From Candidatus Pelagibacter sp. (GTDB lineage Bacteria; Pseudomonadota; Alphaproteobacteria; Pelagibacterales; Pelagibacteraceae), in the NCBI GenBank assembly GCA_002692325.1, contig NZJU01000038.1:3138-10360 (forward strand): 7,223 nt of DNA. Direction: 5' to 3'. The position numbers and the translations under genes are program-made. This document shows, one piece after another, positions 1-5,399 of this stretch. Positions within the stretch are counted from its first letter, which is position 1. Each line of letters starts with the position of its first letter. The notes beneath the pieces are model-generated. The model worked only from the letters and a program-made list of their open reading frames with translations. It searched no databases and was not told where the DNA came from.

Positions 1-890
1 ACATTATTCTTAATGGCTATCCATAAACGGTCATAATGTTCTTTAGTTCTTAATGGGGGATTCATTTGAGCATAAGTTCCTAATTTGTCGTAACAATCAG
101 GTGCGTAGAGAGTCAGATGCTGAGGAGTGGTCTCAAAAGTCACATTTTTTTTATGCATTGCTAAAAAATCAACCTCCTCTTTAGTGGTAACATGTAAAAC
201 ATGAATCTTTTTATTAAATCTGTTAGCAATTTTTACTACTCTACGAGTAGATGACATGGCACATTCTACATTTCTCCATTCAGGATGTGAGTGTACATCA
301 CCTTTTTTAATAAATTTTTTTCTTAATCTTATTATGTCCTCGTCTTCCGAATGAATAGAAACAATTCTATCACTACTAGATATTACTTTTTCAATGTCAG
401 CTTCTTTATCAACGAGCAGGTTACCTGTTGATGATCCTGCAAAAAGTTTTACTCCACAACATCCTTCAACATTTTTTAATTGCGCAAGCTGATTAGTGTT
501 ATCCGGCGTGGCTCCAAAGTAAAATGCAAAATTTGTGTGCATTCGATTTTTTGCAGCTTTAAGTTTTTTTTCAAATTCAATTAAATTGGCTGTAGGCGGA
601 TTAGTATTTGGCATTTCAAATAATGATGTAACACCGCCTAACACTGCTGCTCTACTTCCGCTCTCCAGATCCTCTGCATTAGTAGATCCTGGCTCCCTAA
701 AGTGTACTTGAGTATCTATGATACCGGGTAAAACTAGCTTATCACTTGCATCATAAACTTTAGAATTATTAACGTCTATATTACCGATTTTTGAAATTTT
801 GTTTCCAACTATACCAATATCTACCTTGTTTAATTTTCCATCTATGTAACAAGATCCATTTTTAATTAATAAAGAAAAATTATCTGACAT
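1..890 (-). CDS. pyrC: Dihydroorotase-family cyclic amidohydrolase, 3' end cut by window edge
   Basis: The reading frame opens at an ATG (888-890) and stays open for 296 codons to the window edge, so the C-terminus is missing. Family role: dihydroorotase interconverts N-carbamoyl-L-aspartate and dihydroorotate, step three of pyrimidine synthesis, in the cytoplasm. Seen: a short N-terminal beta domain (about 1-55), then the metal-site strand DTQVHFREPG (59-68), SGSRAAVLGGVTSLFEMPNT (77-96), GVKLFAGSSTG (146-156, K148 in the position of the carboxylated lysine), SIHSED (178-183) and HVLHVTT (230-236). The NPPLR segment (277-281) precedes the edge, so the expected late catalytic Asp lies outside. 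The first metal His is Gln61. From memory, D-x-Q-V-H also occurs in a group of alphaproteobacterial proteins annotated as dihydroorotase, so this is probably a subfamily trait. A non-orotate hydantoinase-like or regulatory role is possible. No Shine-Dalgarno is visible. The gene is divergent from ygfZ. Confidence 0.85.
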   Translation of the reverse strand, partial: MSDNFSLLIKNGSCYIDGKLNKVDIGIVGNKISKIGNIDVNNSKVYDASDKLVLPGIIDTQVHFREPGSTNAEDLESGSRAAVLGGVTSLFEMPNTNPPTANLIEFEKKLKAAKNRMHTNFAFYFGATPDNTNQLAQLKNVEGCCGVKLFAGSSTGNLLVDKEADIEKVISSSDRIVSIHSEDEDIIRLRKKFIKKGDVHSHPEWRNVECAMSSTRRVVKIANRFNKKIHVLHVTTKEEVDFLAMHKKNVTFETTPQHLTLYAPDCYDKLGTYAQMNPPLRTKEHYDRLWIAIKNN

Positions 891-924
891 ATTTTTTGTT
901 ATATTATATTGTATAACCGAATTA
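891..924. promoter_or_regulatory. Divergent promoter gap between pyrC-like gene and ygfZ
   Basis: This 34-base AT-rich gap is all that separates two start codons facing away from each other, so both promoters must lie in or next to it. On the minus strand a perfect TATAAT (903-908) stands 17 bases from TTTCCA (926-931, four of six matches to TTGACA, inside the ygfZ start). On the plus strand TATAAC (912-917) is a possible -10 that would give an almost leaderless ygfZ mRNA; no convincing -35 goes with it. TATAAT-like words are frequent by chance in such AT-rich DNA, so only the location is well supported. Confidence 0.35.
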
Positions 925-1806
925 ATGGAAAAAAATCAAATAATTATTTTAGAAAATAGAGGAACAATCTCAGTAACTGGAGATGATGCGGAGGATTTCC
1001 TTCAAAACTTAATCACAAACGACATAAAGAAAGTTACAAAGAATAATTCTATTTTTTCCGCTCTTCTTACTCCTCAAGGTAAATATTTAAACGAATTTTT
1101 TATTATAAAACTTGATGATGGCTACATATTAGATTGTATTGAAAACTCTACCGATGAATTAATAGAAATTTTATCTAAATATAAGCTTAGATCAAAGATA
1201 AAAATTACAGACTTATCATCAAATTATGTTGTTGGAATTATAAGTTCAAAAAAATTTAGGGATTTACAAATAGAAGTAAAATCTAATGATAATACTATTT
1301 TATTTAGAGATACGCCTATATTTTCTGACCCAAGAAGAATTGAGCTAGGGGCAAGAATTTTCTCAAGTCTAGAAAAACTTTATCTCTCAATTAAGAAACT
1401 TAATCTTGAGATTGTTGAAAGTTCAAAATACTACTCACTTGCTTTTCGATATGGCATTCCAGAAAAAGGTCTTGAAAATTTAAAAAATCAATTATTTGGT
1501 TTAGAGGCAAATCTTGAGAATCTTCAAGCAATAGATTTCAAAAAGGGTTGTTTTATAGGTCAAGAAAATACTGCAAGAATGAAACTTAAAAACAAACTTA
1601 GAAGAAGATTGCTTGGAATTAAAACTTCGGAAAAATTAAATTTAGGTGATGATATAATTTATAACAACACAAAGATAGGAAAAATTCTAATTAATACTCC
1701 ATATTCCTTTGGTTTAATTAAAATGTTTGATCCAAGCTTTGAGGAATTTGAAAATAAGGAATTACTAATAAGTAATAAAAAATGCAAAATATTAAAGAGC
1801 ATTTAA
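925..1806 (+). CDS. ygfZ: YgfZ/GcvT-like folate-binding protein (iron-sulfur enzyme maintenance)
   Basis: This 293-residue protein is of the YgfZ/IBA57 (COG0354) family, a relative of the glycine-cleavage T protein GcvT. Known role of the family: a tetrahydrofolate-dependent helper that keeps certain Fe-S enzymes active, probably by assembling or repairing [4Fe-4S] clusters; cytoplasmic. Seen: the N-terminal GcvT-like segment with DDAEDFLQNLITNDIK (20-35) and LLTPQGKYLNEFFI (47-60). The signature K-G-C-F-I-G-Q-E is at 207-214 with the conserved Cys209, followed by a basic stretch (219-228) and a small C-terminal beta domain (about 229-293). Length is normal for bacterial members. The ATG at 925 is the natural start because the divergent neighbour begins 34 bases away; no strong ribosome-binding site is present. 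Its last 15 bases are overlapped by a small minus-strand ORF. The nearby nadA encodes an Fe-S enzyme, but a functional link is only a guess. Confidence 0.9.
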   Translation: MEKNQIIILENRGTISVTGDDAEDFLQNLITNDIKKVTKNNSIFSALLTPQGKYLNEFFIIKLDDGYILDCIENSTDELIEILSKYKLRSKIKITDLSSNYVVGIISSKKFRDLQIEVKSNDNTILFRDTPIFSDPRRIELGARIFSSLEKLYLSIKKLNLEIVESSKYYSLAFRYGIPEKGLENLKNQLFGLEANLENLQAIDFKKGCFIGQENTARMKLKNKLRRRLLGIKTSEKLNLGDDIIYNNTKIGKILINTPYSFGLIKMFDPSFEEFENKELLISNKKCKILKSI

Positions 1807-1911
1807 TAGTCTTGAAAGTGAAGCTAAAATTCCATACCCGCTCAATTCAATAAAAGCTATTACTAAAATGATAAGTACCAATCTTTTATTCTTTTTTAAA
1901 TATTCAATCAT
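1792..1911 (-). CDS. Putative 39-residue single-pass membrane protein, unknown function
   Basis: I do not recognise this protein. A 40-codon frame (ATG 1909-1911, TAA 1792-1794) encodes a basic start, MIEYLKKNKR (1-10). A hydrophobic stretch from about residue 11 to 20 follows (LVLIILVIAF), then IELSGYGILASLSRLLNAL to the end. This looks like one membrane helix with its positive end in the cytoplasm (positive-inside rule), ending in a short amphipathic tail. It begins 12 bases after the CCA end of tRNA-Leu on the same strand and overlaps the tail of convergent ygfZ by 15 bases. It fills the only gap between ygfZ and the tRNA in an otherwise gap-poor region. Against it: it is very short, has no Shine-Dalgarno (the leader reads AATGTTAATTAT), and AT-rich DNA readily yields hydrophobic frames. 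Expression would probably depend on read-through from the tRNA promoter or on a leaderless start. Confidence 0.5.
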   Translation of the reverse strand: MIEYLKKNKRLVLIILVIAFIELSGYGILASLSRLLNAL

Positions 1912-1923
1912 ATAATTAACATT

Positions 1924-2007
1924 TGGTGCGGTCGGAGAGACTCGAACTCTCACGGGAAACCCACACGCCCCTCAAGCGTGCCTGTCTACCAATTTCAGCA
2001 CGACCGC
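1924..2007 (-). tRNA. tRNA-Leu (anticodon GAG), CCA encoded
   Basis: A complete 84-base class II tRNA folds from the minus strand. The acceptor stem is GCGGTCG (2001-2007) with CGACCGC (1928-1934), the discriminator is A (1927), and the terminal CCA is encoded (1924-1926). The D-arm has a CTG/CAG stem with the TTGG of the D-loop. The anticodon stem CACGC/GCGTG closes loop TTGAGGG (1969-1975), giving anticodon GAG at 1971-1973, which reads CUC and CUU leucine codons. A variable arm with GGG-TTT-CCC and a T-arm GAGAG-TTCGAGT-CTCTC complete the fold. The long variable arm and the D-loop sequence fit leucine identity. No terminator is visible between its 3' end and the small ORF 12 bases downstream. 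Confidence 0.95.
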
Positions 2008-2019
2008 TGTTAATGTGCG

Positions 2020-2048
2020 ACAATAAATGAATGACAATATACAATCAA
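2020..2048 (-). promoter_or_regulatory. Candidate promoter for tRNA-Leu
   Basis: On the minus strand TTGATT (2043-2048) and TATTGT (2020-2025) are separated by exactly 17 bases, and each matches the housekeeping sigma consensus at four of six positions. Transcription would begin a few bases before the mature tRNA 5' end at 2007, giving a short leader for RNase P to remove. It overlaps the candidate nadA promoter on the other strand. The matches are modest and the gap is AT-rich, so this is tentative. Confidence 0.35.
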
Positions 2049-2059
2049 GTTGATAGATT
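2031..2059 (+). promoter_or_regulatory. Candidate promoter for nadA-nadC
   Basis: ATGACA (2031-2036, five of six to TTGACA) is followed after 17 bases by TAGATT (2054-2059, four of six to TATAAT). Transcription would start near 2066, almost at the nadA ATG (2068), implying a leaderless or very short-leader mRNA; only a weak GAG (2063-2065) resembles a Shine-Dalgarno. No palindromic operator that could bind an NAD-pathway regulator is evident in the 60-base gap. Confidence 0.35.
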
Positions 2060-2067
2060 ATTGAGCG

Positions 2068-3036
2068 ATGGAAGAAACGGATAAAATATACAGCAAAATT
2101 TCAAAAGTAATCCCTAATATTGAATGGGATTTTCACGCTCCGTATATTAAGAAAATTAATAAACTAAAAAAAGAAAAAAACGCTGTGATTTTGGCACATA
2201 ATTACCAAACCCCCGAAATTTATCATGGAGTTGCTGATATTGCTGCTGACTCCTTAGCGCTGGCAGTTGAAGCGGCTAAAACGAAAGCAGATATAATTGT
2301 TCTATGCGGTGTTCATTTTATGGCTGAGACAGCTAAACTTATGAGTCCAAATAAAAAAGTTTTAATACCTGATATGGATGCGGGATGTTCTTTAGCATCA
2401 TCAATAACTGGTGAAGATGTAAGGATGTTAAAAGAAAAGTATCCAGGAGTTCCTGTAGTATCTTATGTTAATACATCGGCTGAAGTTAAAGCTGAAAGTG
2501 ATGTGTGCTGTACATCTGCAAATGCTGTTAAAGTAGTTGAGTCACTGGGTGTAGACAAAGTTATTTTTCTCCCTGATCATTATCTAGCAAATTATGTACA
2601 GAAGAAAACTAAGGTAAAAATTATCTCTTGGCAAGGAACGTGTATAGTTCATGAAAAATTTACAGGTAATGAAATTAAAGATATTCGTAAACAAAATCCT
2701 GGTATAGAAATTATTGCACATCCAGAGTGTCCTCCAGATGTTATTAGCGCATCTGACTTTGCTGGTTCTACATCTAGTATGGTTGACTATGTTAAAAAAA
2801 AACAACCAAAGAAAGTTTTATTAGTTACAGAATGCTCAATGAGTGACAACATTCAGATAGAAAATCCCAAAGTAAATTTTGTAAAACCATGTAATCTTTG
2901 TCCGTATATGAAAAAAATCACATTAAAGAAAATTTTTGACTGCTTAGCAAATGAGACTAATGAGATTAAGATTGGAAATAATATAGCTACCAGAGCTAGA
3001 AAATCAGTAACAAAAATGGCTGATATTGGTCGTTAG
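2068..3036 (+). CDS. nadA: Quinolinate synthase NadA
   Basis: Quinolinate synthase condenses iminoaspartate with dihydroxyacetone phosphate to quinolinate using an oxygen-sensitive [4Fe-4S] cluster; it is the second step of de novo NAD synthesis from aspartate and is cytoplasmic. The 322-residue length fits the compact NadA form. Seen: [21 protein letters not shown] (42-62, substrate-binding His44 and Tyr46), [17 protein letters not shown] (78-94), [14 protein letters not shown] (132-145), CCTSANAV (147-154), FLPDHYLA (167-174), [12 protein letters not shown] (188-199), AHPECPPDV (217-225) and [10 protein letters not shown] (275-284). By family alignment the three cluster ligands should be Cys80, Cys192 and Cys278, all present; assigning Cys278 rather than Cys275 is inferred from the PYMK context. 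The ATG at 2068 starts just before the conserved N-terminal region. The gene ends 4 bases before the preferred nadC start, indicating co-transcription. Confidence 0.96.
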   Translation: MEETDKIYSKISKVIPNIEWDFHAPYIKKINKLKKEKNAVILAHNYQTPEIYHGVADIAADSLALAVEAAKTKADIIVLCGVHFMAETAKLMSPNKKVLIPDMDAGCSLASSITGEDVRMLKEKYPGVPVVSYVNTSAEVKAESDVCCTSANAVKVVESLGVDKVIFLPDHYLANYVQKKTKVKIISWQGTCIVHEKFTGNEIKDIRKQNPGIEIIAHPECPPDVISASDFAGSTSSMVDYVKKKQPKKVLLVTECSMSDNIQIENPKVNFVKPCNLCPYMKKITLKKIFDCLANETNEIKIGNNIATRARKSVTKMADIGR

Positions 3037-3040
3037 ATCA

Positions 3041-3871
3041 GTGCAAAAAATAAATCAAAAGTATATTAATTCTGTAGTTAAAAAAGCCTTAGAGGAAGAT
3101 CTCAGGCCAACGGGTGATATCACTACTAGACTAGTAAAATTTAGTAACAAAAAAATTACAGCCAAAATAATAGCTAAGCAGAATGGTGTAATAGCTGGGA
3201 TAGACTTTTGCAAACAAGCATTTAAATTGATTGGAAAAGAGTCAATTTTTAAATCTAAAATAAAAGACGGTAAATTTATCAAAAAAAATAAAGTTATAGC
3301 TGAAATTTTAGCAAATACAAAAACTATACTCACAGCTGAAAGAACAGCTTTAAATTTTTTAAACCATGCATCAGGAATAGCTACAATAACTAATAATTTT
3401 GTTCAACAAGTTGGAAAGAAAACTAAAATTTGTTGTACAAGAAAAACTACGCCAAATTTAAGATTATTAGAAAAATATGCAGTCAAACAAGGTGGAGGCT
3501 TTAATCATAGGTACAATTTAAGCGATGAAGTTTTAATAAAGGATAATCATATAAAGGCTGCTAAAGATTTAAACAAACTTGTTTTAAAAGCCTCCAAATC
3601 TAAAAAATTTGTTACAGTTGAAATTGAAAACATAGGTCAATTAAAAAAAATATTAGGATTAAAATTTAACAGGATTCTTTTCGATAACATGAAAATTAAT
3701 CAATTAAAAAAGTGTTTGAAAATTTGTAGAGATAAATACGAGACAGAATATTCTGGTAACGCTAATTTAGGAAATATTAAAAAGATATCTAACACAGGAA
3801 TAAATAGAATTTCTGTTGGTGCAATTACTCATAGTGCTCGATCTTTTGATAGTAGTTTAATAATCATTTAA
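3041..3871 (+). CDS. nadC: Nicotinate-nucleotide pyrophosphorylase (quinolinate phosphoribosyltransferase) NadC
   Basis: NadC converts quinolinate and PRPP to nicotinate mononucleotide, CO2 and pyrophosphate, using the product of NadA next door. With the GTG start chosen here it has 276 residues, normal for the family. Seen (numbered from this start): EEDLRPTGDITT (18-29), TAERTALNFLNHASGIAT (98-115), TRKTTPNLRLLEKYAV (133-148), GGGFNHR (151-157), LIKDNHI (165-171), VEIEN (192-196), LFDNM (213-217), EYSGNANLGNI (236-246) and SVGAITHSARSFD (258-270). The catalytic and PRPP-binding Arg, His, Lys, Glu and Asp landmarks are present. The start is uncertain. GTG at 3041 lies 4 bases after the nadA stop, whereas an in-frame TTG at 3026 would overlap nadA by 11 bases and add five residues; neither has a clear ribosome-binding site. 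Translational coupling to nadA is likely. Confidence 0.94.
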   Translation: MQKINQKYINSVVKKALEEDLRPTGDITTRLVKFSNKKITAKIIAKQNGVIAGIDFCKQAFKLIGKESIFKSKIKDGKFIKKNKVIAEILANTKTILTAERTALNFLNHASGIATITNNFVQQVGKKTKICCTRKTTPNLRLLEKYAVKQGGGFNHRYNLSDEVLIKDNHIKAAKDLNKLVLKASKSKKFVTVEIENIGQLKKILGLKFNRILFDNMKINQLKKCLKICRDKYETEYSGNANLGNIKKISNTGINRISVGAITHSARSFDSSLIII

Positions 3872-3874
3872 AAT

Positions 3875-3900
3875 TTTTGAAACAAGAATTTGTTTTAAAA
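3875..3900. terminator. AT-rich hairpin between convergent nadC and ppdK, likely bidirectional terminator
   Basis: TTTTGAAACAA (3875-3885), a GAAT loop (3886-3889) and TTGTTTTAAAA (3890-3900) form an 11-pair stem with a single non-Watson-Crick pair (G-U when read as plus-strand RNA). It sits exactly in the 32-base gap between the nadC stop (3869-3871) and the ppdK stop (3904-3906), where both convergent units need to end. The stem is AT-rich and weak, and T-tracts on either side are short (TTATTTT at 3904-3910 on the plus side), so efficiency may be modest. Confidence 0.5.
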
Positions 3901-3903
3901 TAA

Positions 3904-4359
3904 TTATTTTGAGAGCTCAGCTTGTGCTGCAGCTAATCTTGCTATGGGAACGCGAAAAGGAGAGCAGGAAACATAATCTAATCCTGTTTTTGAGCAAAAT
4001 TGAATACTCTTTGGATCACCGCCGTGTTCACCACATATACCCAATTTAATTTTTTTATTTGCTTTTCTCCCTCTAGAGGAAGCAATTTCCACAAGTTCTC
4101 CTACTCCATTTTGATCAATGCTTACAAATGGATCTATATCAAATATTTTGTTATCAATGTAATCATTTAAGAATTTTCCTGAATCATCTCTACTGATACC
4201 AAACGTAGTTTGAGTTAAATCGTTAGTACCAAAGCTAAAAAAATCTGCATGTCTCGAAATAGATTTTGCCTCTAGCGCTGCCCGGGGTAATTCGATCATC
4301 GTACCAACCATATAATCTAATTTAAATTTATTTTCCTGCTGAATTTTTTTTTGCAACAT
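3904..4359 (-). CDS. ppdK: PPDK segment 3: C-terminal part of PEP/pyruvate-binding barrel
   Basis: This final frame gives 151 residues from a fortuitous ATG at 4357-4359; the genuine PPDK frame joins at the 9-A run (4344-4352). Seen: [12 protein letters not shown] (18-29, metal-ligand Glu in the GTMIE motif), [20 protein letters not shown] (40-59), [14 protein letters not shown] (76-89) and [10 protein letters not shown] (107-116). The Cys at 109 (codon 4033-4035) corresponds to the general acid/base cysteine of the PEP site. The ending [17 protein letters not shown] is the normal PPDK C-terminus, so the gene is complete at its 3' end. It cannot work alone because the barrel is divided between this and the preceding frame. 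Confidence 0.8.
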   Translation of the reverse strand: MLQKKIQQENKFKLDYMVGTMIELPRAALEAKSISRHADFFSFGTNDLTQTTFGISRDDSGKFLNDYIDNKIFDIDPFVSIDQNGVGELVEIASSRGRKANKKIKLGICGEHGGDPKSIQFCSKTGLDYVSCSPFRVPIARLAAAQAELSK

Positions 4360-5395
4360 TATTAACTAAACTTCTTAAAATTTTTAATTCTACATCTGTA
4401 GATACTAACGGTATCATAATTTCCACAAAGGCAGATTTAATTTTTTCTTTTTTTAATTGGATGATTGCCTCAAATATAGCCTGACATTGCATTTCATAAA
4501 TTTCTGGAAAAGAAATACCTAATCTACAGCCTCGATGTCCTAGCATTGGGTTTTCTTCATGTAGTTCAGCTATTCTATCTTTTACTTCTTTAGCAGACAA
4601 ATTGAGAGATCTTGCGACCTCTTCTATATCTTTTTCAGCTTTTGGTAAAAATTCATGTAAGGGAGGATCCAATAATCTTACAGTGACTGGTAAACCAGAC
4701 ATTACTTTGAAAATTTTTTTAAAATCTTCTTTTTGATGGGGTAAAAGTTTTTCAAGTGCACTGTTTCTGTCATCTTTTGACTTAGATAAAATCATTTGTC
4801 TAACAGACAAAATTCTTTCCTCATCAAAAAACATATGTTCGGTTCGACATAGTCCAATACCTTCTGCCCCAAATTCTCTGGCAGTCTTACTGTCAATTTC
4901 GGTCTCCGCATTCGTTCTAACTTTTAATTTTCTAAATTGATCAGCCCATTTCATAATTGTGGAAAAATATCCTGAAATCTCGGGTTTAACTGTAGGAACT
5001 AAACCCTTCATAACTTTTCCACTTCCGCCGTCAATTGTAATTACATCGCCCTCTTTAATAATAATCTTACCGGCTTTAAAAAGTTTAGCTCCATAGTCTA
5101 TTGTAATTTCACTCGATCCAGAAACACATGGTCTGCCCATACCTCTGGCGACTACAGCAGCATGACTTGTCATTCCACCTCGAGCGGTTAGGATACCTTT
5201 TGCTGCATGCATACCATGAATATCTTCAGGAGAAGTTTCAAGTCTCACTAGTATCGTATCTTGCATCATTGCATTAAGCTTTTCTGCATCATCTGCAGTA
5301 AATACAACTTTTCCACTTGCTGCCCCTGGTGATGCAGGTAGGCCTGAGGCAATAATGTGCTTTTGAACTCTATCATCTAAAGTTGGGTGCAACAA
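4328..5395 (-). CDS. ppdK: PPDK segment 2: phosphohistidine swivel domain and first part of PEP barrel
   Basis: The middle frame continues PPDK directly after the 8-A run. In-frame coding resumes at 5434 with EAILRVDPLTLDT before the nominal TTG at 5395, so that TTG is not expected to be a true start. Over 355 residues (numbered from the TTG) it holds LLHPTLD, the central domain with [16 protein letters not shown] (70-85; His78, codon 5162-5164, is the phosphate carrier, His468 in the repaired protein), and the start of the C-terminal barrel. Barrel motifs are [23 protein letters not shown] and [13 protein letters not shown], which carry the arginines that bind PEP or pyruvate. It ends with the out-of-frame tail NSAGK after the 9-A run. 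Confidence 0.8.
   Translation of the reverse strand: MLHPTLDDRVQKHIIASGLPASPGAASGKVVFTADDAEKLNAMMQDTILVRLETSPEDIHGMHAAKGILTARGGMTSHAAVVARGMGRPCVSGSSEITIDYGAKLFKAGKIIIKEGDVITIDGGSGKVMKGLVPTVKPEISGYFSTIMKWADQFRKLKVRTNAETEIDSKTAREFGAEGIGLCRTEHMFFDEERILSVRQMILSKSKDDRNSALEKLLPHQKEDFKKIFKVMSGLPVTVRLLDPPLHEFLPKAEKDIEEVARSLNLSAKEVKDRIAELHEENPMLGHRGCRLGISFPEIYEMQCQAIFEAIIQLKKEKIKSAFVEIMIPLVSTDVELKILRSLVNNVAKKNSAGK
4344..4352 (-). other. A9 run carrying the second ppdK frameshift
   Basis: On the coding strand GTTGC followed by nine A and TTCAGCAGG reads Val-Ala-Lys-Lys-Asn-Ser-Ala-Gly-Lys and stops. With eight A it reads Val-Ala-Lys-Lys-Ile-Gln-Gln-Glu-Asn and continues in frame to the GTMIELPRA motif of PPDK. 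The excess is again exactly one A. Confidence 0.9.
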
Positions 5396-5399
5396 AGTA

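Noticed and set aside
2584..2805. Minus-strand open frame of 73 codons inside nadA
   Set aside because: It lies opposite conserved NadA motifs and resembles no family I know; a shadow of the real gene.
3055..3333. Minus-strand open frame of 92 codons inside nadC with apparent membrane segments
   Set aside because: It is antisense to well-conserved NadC; the Phe/Leu/Ile richness is the mirror of AAA/AAT codons.
4328..5395. Treating the three ppdK frames as three separate proteins with their own starts
   Set aside because: The starts (TTG 5395, ATG 4359) fall inside or after sequence that is homologous to PPDK in the same frame, no ribosome-binding sites precede them, and the second break cuts through the PEP barrel, so independent domains are unlikely.
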